Shown: one piece after another, positions 1-9,038 of the stretch
Layout: every line of letters starts with the position of its first letter
Position numbering within the stretch: the stretch's first letter is position 1
From: Bacteroidota bacterium
GTDB lineage: Bacteria > Bacteroidota > Bacteroidia > JAFLBG01
NCBI GenBank assembly: GCA_017303975.1
Contig: JAFLBG010000032.1
Location: 1-43,888 of the forward strand
Length of the DNA: 43,888 nt
Reading direction: 5' to 3'
Translations under genes and position numbers: made by a program
The notes under the pieces: model-generated
What the model saw: only the letters and a program-made list of their open reading frames with translations
Database searches by the model: none
What the model was told of the DNA's origin: nothing

Positions 1-91
1 ATAGTGCGGTGCTCAGTGTAATAAATACACTAAGAATAGCCAATTTAAAGTATGTTGCCCTGGTAAACACGCACGGCAAAAATACAATCAT
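1..91 (-). CDS. 5' end of an unidentified exported protein (partial)
   Basis: An ATG at 91 on the minus strand opens 30 codons without a stop up to the window edge. The translation starts MIVFLPCVFTRATYFKLAIL and continues into a hydrophobic stretch that looks like a signal peptide or membrane anchor. An in-frame stop lies nine codons upstream, so the ATG is the first good start. It is divergent from secA. Too little is visible to name it, and a chance open frame is possible. Confidence 0.4.
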   Translation of the reverse strand, partial: MIVFLPCVFTRATYFKLAILSVFITLSTAL

Positions 92-463
92 TTTAAAAAA
101 CAAGAAGTGTTGGGGCTATTATTTCTTGAGGCAGTTGTTAAATATTTCAGAACTTCGAAAGTATTAATCAATATCTAATCTAGCAGCATATAATCGTTTT
201 TATGGTTAAGACAATTTTGTGAATTGATAAATGGAGCGGATTCGATATATGTGTGCGGAGGTTGTTCTTAAATATGAATTTTAAACAGACTCTATAAGAG
301 TCAAGTTTTTTTAGTTGTTTCAACATACATTTCTACTATGTAGCTTGTGTTATTCTTCTATTTCAAAACAGCACATAAATTTAGGTTTTTCTTACTCTCA
401 CAAAATTACATTAACTTAGTTACCTTTTAAAAATGCTAAAAAAAGAATTTAATTTAAGATAAC
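92..463. other. Divergent intergenic region upstream of secA
   Basis: About 370 AT-rich bases lie between a putative minus-strand gene start and secA. I see no convincing gene, RNA or strong hairpin. The secA promoter must be here, but I could not single out a clear TTTG/TAnnTTTG pair. Confidence 0.5.
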
Positions 464-3400
464 ATGTTAGATTTTATAACAAAATCCATATCAAAACTTT
501 TCGGAAATAAATCAGATAGAGATGTAAAAGATATATATCCTATTGTAGAGCAAATAAAAGAAGAGTATGCAAAATTGCAGTCCATTTCCAATGATGAGTT
601 GCGTAATAAGACAGCAAGTTTTAAAGCTGCAATTGCCGAAGCTTGTAAGGAAAATACGGATAAAGTAGCTGCGCTTAAAAAGCAAACGGAAGAGGATACC
701 ACACTCTCTTTAGATGAAAAAGAAAAGCTATATAAGCAAATTGATGAAATTGAAAAAGAAACGCTTTCAATAATTGAAAAAACATTGATGGATATTTTGC
801 CGGAAGCATTTGCTGTGGTGAAAGAAACTGCAAGACGTTTTTCAGAGAATAAAACGATAGAAGTTAGTGCCTCGGATTTAGATAAAGAGTTTGCTGTTAC
901 TAAGGAATATGTAAAGGTACAGGGCGATAAAGCGTTGTGGACTAATTCATGGATAGCGGCAGGAAGTCAAATTACTTGGAACATGGTTCACTACGATGTG
1001 CAGTTGATTGGTGGTGTGGTGTTGCATCAAGGGAAAATTTCTGAGATGGCAACAGGAGAGGGGAAAACATTGGTTGCTACATTACCCTTGTATTTGAATG
1101 CATTAGCCGGAAGAGGCGTGCATGTAGTTACTGTAAATAACTATCTTTCGAAACGCGACTCGGAATGGAACGGTCCATTGTTTGAGTTTTTAGGATTAAC
1201 AATTGATTGTATTGATAAGCATGAACCTAATTCCGAAGAAAGACGAAAGGCTTATTTGGCGGACATTACATACGGCACAAACAATGAATTTGGCTTTGAT
1301 TATTTAAGAGATAATATGTCTCGTACTCCAGAGGAATTGGTGCAACGTAAACACCATTTTGCCATTGTAGATGAGGTAGATTCGGTATTAATTGATGATG
1401 CGCGTACTCCACTTATTATTTCAGGGCCTGTGCCTAAAGGCGATAAGCAGGAGTTTATGCAAATGAAACCCAAAGTAGAAAAATTGGTTAATGCTCAAAA
1501 AACATATTTGAATACCGTTTTGGCAGATGCAAAACGATTGCTCACAGAACAGAAAAATGAAAAAGAAGGAGGATTGGCTTTGCTGCGTTGTTACAGAGGA
1601 TTACCTAGAAACAAAGCCTTAATTAAATTTTTAAGTGAACCGGGTATTAAAACTACTTTGTTGAAAACTGAAAATCAATACATGCAGGATCAGTCAAGAG
1701 AGATGCATAAGGTGGATGCTGAATTGTTTTTTGTGATAGATGAGAAGAATAATTCTATCGAGATGACTGATAAAGGGATCGATTTAATTACCTCAAATGA
1801 CGAAGACTCTAAATTTTTCGTATTGCCTGATGTAGGTGCCGAAATAGCGGATATAGAGCGGTCTGCAGCTACTGCAGAAGAGAAAATAACACGAAAAGAA
1901 ACAATGCTTCGTGATTTTGCTATTAAATCGGAGCGAGTACATACCATCCAACAATTGCTTAAAGCATATGCATTGTACGAAAAGGATGTAGAGTATGTAG
2001 TAATGGATAGCAAAGTGAAAATTGTTGATGAGCAAACAGGGCGTATCCTTGATGGTAGGAGGTATTCAGATGGATTGCATCAAGCAATTGAAGCGAAGGA
2101 AAACGTAAAAATTGAAGCTGCGACACAAACCTACGCAACTATTACATTGCAGAATTATTTTAGAATGTACCATAAACTTGCCGGTATGACAGGTACTGCA
2201 GAGACAGAGGCAGGTGAGTTGTGGGATATCTATAAGTTAGATGTTGTTGTAATTCCTACAAACAGAGGAATTGTTAGAAAAGATATGGAAGATTTGGTTT
2301 ACAAAACCAAACGAGAAAAGTATAATGCCGTAATTGATGAAGTTGATAAATGTGTAAAAGCCGGAAGGCCGGTATTGGTGGGTACTACATCGGTTGAAAT
2401 ATCGGAAGTGTTAAGTAGGATGTTGAAATTGCGAGGCATTAAACACAATGTGTTAAATGCTAAGTTGCATCAAAAAGAAGCAGATGTTGTGGCAGAAGCT
2501 GGTAAGCCGGGAACCGTTACTATTGCTACGAATATGGCTGGTAGGGGTACAGATATTAAGTTAGGTGAAGGAGTAAAGGAGGCCGGAGGTCTTGCTATTA
2601 TTGGTACAGAAAGACACGAGTCTAGACGTGTGGATAGGCAGTTGCGAGGTAGAGCCGGAAGACAAGGAGATCCGGGTACCTCACAGTTTTTTGTTTCGTT
2701 GGAAGATGATTTGATGCGTCTATTTGGATCAGAAAGAATAGCTGCTATCATGGACAGAATGGGGGCTGAGGAAGGAGAGGTAATTCAACACAGCATTATT
2801 ACCCGTTCGATAGAAAGAGCACAGAAAAAAGTAGAGGAAAACAACTTTGGTATTCGTAAGCGATTGATTGAATACGATGATGTGATGAATGCGCAACGTG
2901 ATGTAATTTATACAAAGCGTAAACATGCTTTATTCGGAGAGCGTTTGTCAATTGATATTGCAAATAGTATATACGATATTTGTGAGTCATTGATTACTGA
3001 AGCTAAAGAGGCTGCCGACTACGAAACGTTGAGTTTAGATTTTATCAAAATATTTTCAATGGAAGTTCCTTTTACAGAAGAGGAACTTACTAAGAAAGCT
3101 ACAGCCGAGTTGGTAGATAAGACCTATCATATTTTGCAAGCTAGCTATACCAAAAAAACAGAGGATGCTGCAACTAAGGCGTTTCCTGTAATAAGCAACA
3201 TATTTTTGAATGCGACTAATAATTTTGAAAATATTGTTATTCCTTTTTCTGATGGAATCAAGACATTAAGCGTGTATGCTAATTTGCGTAAGTCTTTTGA
3301 AACCCAGGGTAGAGAAGTGGTATTGTCTTTTGAGAAAGGTGTAACGCTTGCCATGATTGACGATACCTGGAAAGAACATTTGCGAGAAATGGACGATTTG

Positions 3401-3763
3401 AAACAATCGGTTCAGAATGCGGTGTACGAACAAAAAGATCCGTTGCTGATATATAAGTTTGAGTCGTTTAAACTATTTAAAAAAATGTTGAGCGAAGTAA
3501 ATAAGGATATTGCATCGTTCTTGTTTAAAGCTCAATTACCTACTTCTACCGATCAACCATTGCCACAGCAGCAAGCTAGGGTTGTTCCGCAAAAACAACA
3601 GCTTAAAGAATCACGTGCAGAGCAAACTACCACAACATCTTCTGATGGAACAACTACTGCCCAACCTAAAACTCAACCGGTACGAGCAGAAGTAAAAATT
3701 GGCAGAAACGATCCTTGTCCTTGCGGAAGTGGCAAGAAGTTTAAACAGTGCCATGGGAAGTAA
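464..3763 (+). CDS. secA: Preprotein translocase ATPase SecA
   Basis: SecA is the ATPase motor that drives unfolded precursors through SecYEG at the inner membrane. The 1099-residue product has Walker A MATGEGKT (about 195-202), the DEVD box with [11 protein letters not shown] (about 303-315), GMTGTAETE (about 574), the second helicase domain motif [15 protein letters not shown] (about 688) and a C-terminal zinc-binding SEC-C motif [17 protein letters not shown]. It is about 200 residues longer than the E. coli protein. Part of the excess is an insert at roughly 321-410 inside the preprotein cross-linking region, as is usual in Bacteroidota, and part is a Q/T/P-rich linker before SEC-C. The start is ATG with no strong Shine-Dalgarno. 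In this organism SecA feeds the T9SS cargo encoded further along. Confidence 0.98.
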   Translation: MLDFITKSISKLFGNKSDRDVKDIYPIVEQIKEEYAKLQSISNDELRNKTASFKAAIAEACKENTDKVAALKKQTEEDTTLSLDEKEKLYKQIDEIEKETLSIIEKTLMDILPEAFAVVKETARRFSENKTIEVSASDLDKEFAVTKEYVKVQGDKALWTNSWIAAGSQITWNMVHYDVQLIGGVVLHQGKISEMATGEGKTLVATLPLYLNALAGRGVHVVTVNNYLSKRDSEWNGPLFEFLGLTIDCIDKHEPNSEERRKAYLADITYGTNNEFGFDYLRDNMSRTPEELVQRKHHFAIVDEVDSVLIDDARTPLIISGPVPKGDKQEFMQMKPKVEKLVNAQKTYLNTVLADAKRLLTEQKNEKEGGLALLRCYRGLPRNKALIKFLSEPGIKTTLLKTENQYMQDQSREMHKVDAELFFVIDEKNNSIEMTDKGIDLITSNDEDSKFFVLPDVGAEIADIERSAATAEEKITRKETMLRDFAIKSERVHTIQQLLKAYALYEKDVEYVVMDSKVKIVDEQTGRILDGRRYSDGLHQAIEAKENVKIEAATQTYATITLQNYFRMYHKLAGMTGTAETEAGELWDIYKLDVVVIPTNRGIVRKDMEDLVYKTKREKYNAVIDEVDKCVKAGRPVLVGTTSVEISEVLSRMLKLRGIKHNVLNAKLHQKEADVVAEAGKPGTVTIATNMAGRGTDIKLGEGVKEAGGLAIIGTERHESRRVDRQLRGRAGRQGDPGTSQFFVSLEDDLMRLFGSERIAAIMDRMGAEEGEVIQHSIITRSIERAQKKVEENNFGIRKRLIEYDDVMNAQRDVIYTKRKHALFGERLSIDIANSIYDICESLITEAKEAADYETLSLDFIKIFSMEVPFTEEELTKKATAELVDKTYHILQASYTKKTEDAATKAFPVISNIFLNATNNFENIVIPFSDGIKTLSVYANLRKSFETQGREVVLSFEKGVTLAMIDDTWKEHLREMDDLKQSVQNAVYEQKDPLLIYKFESFKLFKKMLSEVNKDIASFLFKAQLPTSTDQPLPQQQARVVPQKQQLKESRAEQTTTTSSDGTTTAQPKTQPVRAEVKIGRNDPCPCGSGKKFKQCHGK

Positions 3764-3779
3764 TAGATAGAAGTGGAAC

Positions 3780-3974
3780 ATGAACAACATCAGACGATAT
3801 AGAAGATTATGGCCAATTTTAATTGGACTATATCAATTAATCAAAGGAGGGTATTCTTATTTTACAAGAGACGATGCTCAATGGCATCATATTGTTTCTC
3901 CTTTTGTTGCATTAGGCTTTTGGATTGTGTGTGCTTGGTTAAATAATGGATATTCTTTTAAGGGTAGAGATTGA
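3780..3974 (+). CDS. Small putative membrane protein downstream of secA
   Basis: A 64-codon ORF starts 16 bases after the secA stop, with a purine-rich GATAGAAGTGGA before its ATG that could bind the ribosome. The N-terminus is Arg-rich (MNNIRRYRRLW), then one or two hydrophobic segments (about 12-20 and 37-56: SPFVALGFWIVCAWL). It ends with TGA just before the convergent lipoprotein gene. I do not recognise a family. Spacing suggests cotranscription with secA. Function unknown. Confidence 0.6.
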   Translation: MNNIRRYRRLWPILIGLYQLIKGGYSYFTRDDAQWHHIVSPFVALGFWIVCAWLNNGYSFKGRD

Positions 3975-3990
3975 AAAAAATGGAATCAAT

Positions 3991-4470
3991 TTATTTCTGA
4001 ATCGGTACTCTGCTCGTAACCTCCACCGGAATGGTTCTTCTAAATAAGAATTTCCCAACGGTGATAGTTCCTTTTACTTGTACGGTGGCATCTTTGCTTT
4101 TTGCCAGTTGTGTAGCTTGAGCAAGCAAACCCATTGAAATTCCGGGTAATTCCCCGTGAATGTCAAATTGTATGGTGTGTTCTCCTTTGGCTTTTATTTT
4201 AATGTTTTCATCTAGTTTTACTAACCCTAAATCTATATTGTTAATTTTTACATTTAATGCAGAACCATAAATTTTAACCCCCATTTTATTAGGGTTATCA
4301 ATTGTTGCATTAATAGTGGCATCAATACCCTTGTCTAAAGAAATACTTTTAACTTTTGCTTCGTTCAATTTCTTAAAAACAATTGGCTCTATTGGCTTGC
4401 AGGATTGCATAAAGCTACCTATAATGAATACCAACAGAAACTGTACCCCGTATTTTATATTTTTTCTCAA
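3991..4470 (-). CDS. LEA type 2-like lipoprotein
   Basis: The 159-residue product has a signal sequence ending in a lipobox-like GSFMQSC, so Cys24 is the likely lipidation site. It is followed by a beta-rich domain with DATINATIDNPNKMGVKIYGS and a later RTIPVEV strand, which resembles the LEA_2 / water-stress (WHy) domain found in small Bacteroidota lipoproteins. The start is TTG: upstream ATGs in frame are cut off by stops and the next internal Met lies at the lipobox, so TTG is needed to keep the signal peptide. It lies 49 bases downstream of the DUF5686-like gene on the same strand and may share its transcript. Precise role unknown. Confidence 0.75.
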   Translation of the reverse strand: MRKNIKYGVQFLLVFIIGSFMQSCKPIEPIVFKKLNEAKVKSISLDKGIDATINATIDNPNKMGVKIYGSALNVKINNIDLGLVKLDENIKIKAKGEHTIQFDIHGELPGISMGLLAQATQLAKSKDATVQVKGTITVGKFLFRRTIPVEVTSRVPIQK

Positions 4471-4519
4471 TTTGTTTTCGTTTTAATTAAACATTCATAA
4501 TTCTTAATTCGCAATTTCC

Positions 4520-7078
4520 TCAATACCCCCAAGCACCCCTAAATGAATCGAAAATATCAATTCCGAATTTTAACATTCCGGAAACGTCTGCATGTGCACT
4601 TTTAGATACAACATAATATGTGCCAATTTTAAAACGAAGTTTCCATTTGTTTATGTTTATAGGTTTTTCAATGCCTCCGTAAACTTCTGCATGTTGAAAA
4701 TTATTTTTATTTATCGCTAAAAAGCCTGCTCCGGCAACTTCCATTAATTTCAATTTTTTTAGTAATGGAATTTTATTTAAAATTTTTCCATTGAACCGAT
4801 GTAAGTAGTGAACTTGAAAATACTCGTTAGTAGTATTCAAAGAAGTATCTAGCAATTGAAAGGAGCGCAACGGGTCGGAAAAAAAGTAATTATCGGATCT
4901 TCTAAAAAATTTATTCTCGGTAAATAGCAATGATTTACTGTTTAAGAATTTACCAGTGTACACTTTCCATTTCGATTCTCCGAAGGAGCCAAATTTCCAT
5001 GTGTCCCAAACTCGGAGTTCTATAAATTCGTAATTGGAAATACTTTTAAGAATGTTTGGAATGCCCTTTTTATAAGCTACTGCAAAGGTTGGATATTTAG
5101 AACCAATCACAATTTTTTTGTAAGGCTCGGTGTAGAACTTCTGTGCGGGTGTATATTTCAAGGTGAATTCTAATGCAAATTTTGTAAAATCAGGAAATGC
5201 AGCTCCTTGATTATTGCTGCCAAATGCGTCATTCGACCAGCTACTATATTTTAAATTGGTAATCGTATTTACTTCGGTATATTCAGCCGTTACATCCAGA
5301 TACGCACCGTTGAATATTTCGATTTCATTTCCAATATCGTAGCCAACATTGTTTACAATATTGCTCATGCTTAAAATGTTTGCAAACGATTCGTACCCAT
5401 TTACAAATCCATAATCATTGGAATATTTGGTATGAATGCGACCAAATTTTTTGGGCAAATACGTGTACGAAACAGACGCATCGCCTTTTAAATCATTATT
5501 GGTAAATCCGTAGTGCAATGCGGTTCCTATTGTTAATTTGTATCCCTTTTTAAATTCTTTGGTATAGTTTCCCGCCAAGCGCTGCCTATATCCGCCAACT
5601 CCAAAAATTCCGAAGAGGGTATTATTTATCATTCCATCAATGTACCAGTCTTGCTTTTTAAAGCTATTTTCAAACGATACGCCTCCGAGAAATTCGTACC
5701 AATATATTTTATTGGTTAACGAGTCTTGCATAGCCAAATATTTGGGTGATTTGTAGTAAGTGTCTATACTATCTGTGGTAGCAATGAATTTTTGTTCTTC
5801 TTCTTTTAGCGTTATGGGTCTTTTGCTATTCCAGTAGGATGTGTCTTTGTCGTAAGCATTATCTGTAATTACACTTAGCTCGTTGTTAAAAAAATTCTTT
5901 TTAAAAACCGGATTCAAATTATAATTGCTATACTGAATATAGGTGCTGCCAATCATGGTGGCTTTGCCTTCTTTTGTGTTATAAAAAAATTCTTCTTTTG
6001 TTAAAGCCCATTTATTGTTATTTAGTTGTGAGTATTTTTGAAACAGTCTAAAATAATTGAAGTGCGTAAGTACTGATTTATCAATTTCTAAATCGACTGC
6101 TTTAATGCACCAAATACTATCTACAATATAAATATGTCCGCTAAATAGTGCTGCATCAGTTCTTCGTGGTGTAACCTTTATTTTATTTACCCACACGTTG
6201 TCTTCCCAAAAATACTCTTCCAGTTTAAATCGGTACGACAAAAAAGTAGCATTGTTTAAAGGAGATACTAATGGAGAGCTTAATAGTGTTGGGTTTGCAA
6301 TCAAGTTGTCGTAAAAATTAAATTCGGCATCTGCAATACTTGTTTTAAATAAGTTGAGATTTACAGCTGCTTGTTTTGGTTTATCCTTGTCATCGTAAAA
6401 TGATATTGTAAAATTATTATGAGTTGATTTATCTGCCAAATCTTTGTACGCTTCTTTAATTTCTTTTAAACTGTTGGGTGCAGAAAAATAAACAGTAGCA
6501 AACGATTCAATAAAATTCATACGTTCTTTTGTAAGCTTTTTTTCTTCCTCCTCTTGTAATGAATCTTTTTTTATTTTTTTAATGTATTCTTTTTCTAACG
6601 AAGATTTTATGTATGCATTGCACGTATAGTTGTCGGACAATTCTCTGAAATTACTTTTTGCACCAAGTGCTTTCCGAATAATGGCATAAGCAGGATCTTC
6701 TTTTTCAGTAGTAATCGTAACTTCATTAAGCTGCGAAACAGAAGGCAATAGTGTAATATTTAGAATTTCATTTTTCTGAAAAATGGTAATGGGTACAATT
6801 TTTTTTTCGTAGCCAATCATGGAGAAAACGATTTCGTAATTACCATTATCTAACTCGATAAAGTAATCTCCTTTGATGTTAGACGAAACACCGTACGTGG
6901 TTTTATTTATGTACACACTTACGTAGGGAATCGTATTCCCATCGCTATCTTTTATATTTCCACTTAGTCGGTAGGCAACTATGTTGGGGGATATTAGCAG
7001 GAATGCCATTGCCAGTAGCGGTTTCAATGCAATAATAGGAATCCGGAAATTTAGTTGTCTTGGGATATAAACACGCAT
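4520..7078 (-). CDS. DUF5686 family outer-membrane protein with carboxypeptidase-regulatory-like N-terminal domain
   Basis: The 852-residue product has a hydrophobic N-terminal segment (about 14-36), a CarboxypepD_reg-like beta-sandwich (about 38-120: SGNIKDSDGNTIPYVSV through SQLNEVTI) and then the EDPAYAIIRKALGAKSN segment typical of DUF5686 proteins. The remainder is rich in alternating aromatic beta strands, consistent with an outer-membrane barrel, ending in Trp-Gly-Tyr. No TonB-dependent plug domain is evident, so it is not a classical SusC receptor. The role of the family is not well defined; an envelope or transport function is inferred. Its ATG is 54 bases from the divergent pntAA start, so the two promoters must be close or overlapping. 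Confidence 0.8.
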   Translation of the reverse strand: MRVYIPRQLNFRIPIIALKPLLAMAFLLISPNIVAYRLSGNIKDSDGNTIPYVSVYINKTTYGVSSNIKGDYFIELDNGNYEIVFSMIGYEKKIVPITIFQKNEILNITLLPSVSQLNEVTITTEKEDPAYAIIRKALGAKSNFRELSDNYTCNAYIKSSLEKEYIKKIKKDSLQEEEEKKLTKERMNFIESFATVYFSAPNSLKEIKEAYKDLADKSTHNNFTISFYDDKDKPKQAAVNLNLFKTSIADAEFNFYDNLIANPTLLSSPLVSPLNNATFLSYRFKLEEYFWEDNVWVNKIKVTPRRTDAALFSGHIYIVDSIWCIKAVDLEIDKSVLTHFNYFRLFQKYSQLNNNKWALTKEEFFYNTKEGKATMIGSTYIQYSNYNLNPVFKKNFFNNELSVITDNAYDKDTSYWNSKRPITLKEEEQKFIATTDSIDTYYKSPKYLAMQDSLTNKIYWYEFLGGVSFENSFKKQDWYIDGMINNTLFGIFGVGGYRQRLAGNYTKEFKKGYKLTIGTALHYGFTNNDLKGDASVSYTYLPKKFGRIHTKYSNDYGFVNGYESFANILSMSNIVNNVGYDIGNEIEIFNGAYLDVTAEYTEVNTITNLKYSSWSNDAFGSNNQGAAFPDFTKFALEFTLKYTPAQKFYTEPYKKIVIGSKYPTFAVAYKKGIPNILKSISNYEFIELRVWDTWKFGSFGESKWKVYTGKFLNSKSLLFTENKFFRRSDNYFFSDPLRSFQLLDTSLNTTNEYFQVHYLHRFNGKILNKIPLLKKLKLMEVAGAGFLAINKNNFQHAEVYGGIEKPININKWKLRFKIGTYYVVSKSAHADVSGMLKFGIDIFDSFRGAWGY

Positions 7079-7079
7079 A

Positions 7080-7111
7080 TTTGCTAATTCAGCAACAATT
7101 TCATACTTTAA
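7080..7111 (+). promoter_or_regulatory. Possible pnt operon promoter
   Basis: TTTG at 7080-7083 is followed after 20 bases by TACTTTAA at 7104-7111, a partial match to the Bacteroidota pattern TTTG-N19-TAnnTTTG. It sits in the 54-base divergent gap before pntAA. The last two bases of the -7 box do not match, so this is weak. Confidence 0.25.
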
Positions 7112-7132
7112 GATACTAATAAACTGTTAGTT

Positions 7133-8260
7133 ATGAAATTAGGAATTCCTAAAGAAACAAAACTGAAAGAAAATCGTGTTGCACTTAGCCCCGATGTTGT
7201 AAAAGACCTTGTGAAAAAGGGATTTGAAGTGCAAATAGAAGCTGGAGCCGGGATAAATTCTTTTTTTGCAGATGAACAATATCAAACAGCAGGTGCAACA
7301 ATAGTTGCAGACAAGAATAAAATTTACTCCGATTCTGATGTGGTATTAAAAGTAAATGCACCAGCTGTTGACGAAATTGCAACTATGAAAAAAGGTGCAG
7401 TTTTAATGTCGTTCATGTGGGCAGCCACAAATCCGGAAATGGTAAGCGCGTGCGAAAAGGCAGGTATATCGGCATTTTCCATGGATGCAGTGCCCCGTAT
7501 TTCTCGTGCACAAAAAATGGATGCACTTAGTTCACAAGCAAATTTGGGCGGTTATAAGGCCGTATTGCTTGCTGCAGATACCATTGGAAAAATATTGCCA
7601 ATGATGACAACTGCGGCAGGAACAATTCGTCCAGCTAAGGTTGTAATATTTGGAGCGGGAGTAGCAGGTTTGCAAGCAATTGCAACTGCTAAACGTTTAG
7701 GTGCAGTAGTAGAAGTAAGTGATATTCGACCAGAAACAAAAGAACAAGTGCAGTCGTTAGGAGGAAAATTTATCGAAGTAAAGGGCGATGAAAGTATTAA
7801 GATGGAAGGTGGCTATGTAAAAGGAGTGTCTGAAGAATTTTTGAAAAAGCAGCAAGAGCTTGTTTCTAAACACGTGAAAGAAGCGGACATAGTTATTACT
7901 ACAGCATTAATTCCGGGAAAAAAAGCGCCTCTATTAGTTACAGATGAAATGGTAAAAAGCATGCGATTCGGCTCTGTAATTGTTGATATGGCAGTTGAGC
8001 AAGGAGGAAATGTGGTGGGTAGCGAATTAAATAAAACAGTTCAAAAGCACGGTGTTACAATTATTGGAGAAGGTAATATTCCAAGTTTATTGCCTATGAA
8101 TGCAAGCGATTTGTATGCACGAAATATGCAAACACTTTTTCTTCATTTAGCAGATAAAGATAAATTTAAGTGGGAATTAGACGAAGAAATTACGAAGGGT
8201 TCGTTGATTGTACACAACGGTGTAGCTGTACATCCCAGTGTTAAAGCCAAAGTAGCTTAA
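7133..8260 (+). CDS. pntA: NAD(P) transhydrogenase subunit alpha part 1 (soluble NAD(H)-binding domain I)
   Basis: This subunit binds NAD(H) and passes hydride to NADP+ bound on PntB, coupled to proton flow across the inner membrane. The 375-residue protein begins MKLGIPKETKLKENRVALSP, the hallmark of the AlaDH/PNT N-terminal domain, and has the Rossmann segment VVIFGAGVAGLQAIATAKRLGA at about 171-192 followed by the EVSDIRPE acidic end. The length fits the split (PntAA) form, in which the membrane part is a separate gene (8286-8591). It heads the operon pntAA-pntAB-(insert)-pntB. Confidence 0.95.
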   Translation: MKLGIPKETKLKENRVALSPDVVKDLVKKGFEVQIEAGAGINSFFADEQYQTAGATIVADKNKIYSDSDVVLKVNAPAVDEIATMKKGAVLMSFMWAATNPEMVSACEKAGISAFSMDAVPRISRAQKMDALSSQANLGGYKAVLLAADTIGKILPMMTTAAGTIRPAKVVIFGAGVAGLQAIATAKRLGAVVEVSDIRPETKEQVQSLGGKFIEVKGDESIKMEGGYVKGVSEEFLKKQQELVSKHVKEADIVITTALIPGKKAPLLVTDEMVKSMRFGSVIVDMAVEQGGNVVGSELNKTVQKHGVTIIGEGNIPSLLPMNASDLYARNMQTLFLHLADKDKFKWELDEEITKGSLIVHNGVAVHPSVKAKVA

Positions 8261-8285
8261 TATTTAATTTAAAAAATAAATTTAT

Positions 8286-8591
8286 ATGGAAAACGTATTA
8301 ACTCTTTTTTCAGAACATCGTGATTTAATTTACTTTGTGATACTCTCTATTTTTGTGGGAATCGAAGTTATTGGTGGTGTGCCAACAGTATTGCATACTC
8401 CACTAATGAGTGGTGCCAACGCTATTCACGGAGTTGTAATTGTAGGTGCTATTCACGTAATGTTGAATGTAGATACCACAAATTATATAGCACTCGGATT
8501 AGGATTTTTGGCAGTACTACTGGGAACATTAAATGTGGTTGGGGGATTTGTTGTTACAGACAGGATGTTGGAAATGTTTAAGAAGAAATAA
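8286..8591 (+). CDS. pntAB: NAD(P) transhydrogenase subunit alpha part 2 (membrane domain)
   Basis: This 101-residue protein supplies the few transmembrane helices of the alpha subunit (domain II). About three hydrophobic segments are visible: LIYFVILSIFVGIEVIGGVP, AIHGVVIVGAIHVML and YIALGLGFLAVLLGTLNVVG. The end GGFVVTDRMLEMFKKK is characteristic of this family. It starts 25 bases after pntAA. The usual partner pntB would be expected immediately downstream but lies 447 bases away because of an inserted gene. Confidence 0.93.
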   Translation: MENVLTLFSEHRDLIYFVILSIFVGIEVIGGVPTVLHTPLMSGANAIHGVVIVGAIHVMLNVDTTNYIALGLGFLAVLLGTLNVVGGFVVTDRMLEMFKKK

Positions 8592-8594
8592 TGT

Positions 8595-8630
8595 TCTTAA
8601 AATTCTAAATACTAAACACTAAATTCTAAG
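8595..8630 (+). repeat. Left arm of inverted repeat flanking the S23-type gene
   Basis: The AT-rich segment ending CACTAAATTCTAAG just before the ATG at 8633 is, in reverse complement, closely similar to 8998-9030. An 11-base core (TTAGAATTTAG on the other arm) is perfect, and most of the next 20 bases pair if short gaps are allowed. Together the arms could fold into a stem enclosing the whole gene, in DNA or mRNA. Confidence 0.6.
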
Positions 8631-8632
8631 AA

Positions 8633-9001
8633 ATGGGAAATAAGGTGTATGATTTAGAGGAAAGGACATTTTTATTTGCAAAGAAGACTAGGGAATTTGT
8701 TAAAAAGCTAGAAAAAAATGTTTGGAATAAGGAAGATATAAAACAGGTAGTAAGGGCATCCGGCTCAATAGCTGCAAACTATATAGAAGCGAACGAAAAA
8801 TTAGGAGATAAGGATTTTTTAATGAAAATTAGAATTTCAAAGAAGGAATGAAAGGAAAGTATTTTGTGGCTAAGATTACTGGATGTTGAGGTAAAAACAA
8901 CTGACAAAGAAAGGGTTGATTTAATAAATGAAGCAACTGAATTGAAGAATATATTAGGCGCAATTTATAAGAAATCATTAATCAAGACTACTAATTTTTA
9001 G
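8633..9001 (+). pseudogene. Four-helix-bundle protein (23S rRNA IVS/S23 type) with in-frame TGA
   Basis: The frame from ATG 8633 reads MGNKVYDLEERTFLFAKKTR and QVVRASGSIAANYIEANEK, the signature of the S23/four-helix-bundle family. A TGA at 8849-8851 (codon 73) ends it at 72 residues. The same frame then continues without another stop for 49 codons (KESILWLRLLDVE ... ELKNILGAIYKKS) to TAG at 8999-9001. This is the expected second half, including the conserved WL(R/E)LL helix and the I(L)GAI(Y)KK end, giving a normal family length of about 121. One base change (for example TCA or GGA to TGA) explains the break. Family members occur inside rRNA intervening sequences and as scattered single genes. 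Here it splits pntAB from pntB. Pseudogene, readthrough or sequence error are all possible. Confidence 0.8.
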
Positions 9002-9030
9002 AATTTAGAAATTAGGTATTAGAAATTAAA
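8998..9030 (+). repeat. Right arm of inverted repeat flanking the S23-type gene
   Basis: Begins at the stop codon of the interrupted gene (TTTTAGAATTTAGAAATTAG and onward) and is the inverted counterpart of 8595-8630. The arm overlaps the TAG stop, so the repeat ends fit the gene tightly at both sides. Confidence 0.6.
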
Positions 9031-9038
9031 AAAAAGGT

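Noticed and set aside
8633-8851. 72-residue ORF taken as a complete small protein
   Set aside because: The same frame continues after the TGA with the expected second half of the family, so the short ORF is a truncated form.
8845-8855. TGA read as Trp (alternative genetic code)
   Set aside because: TGA serves as the stop of other genes here (for example at 3972-3974 and 38144-38146), and long genes lack in-frame TGA.
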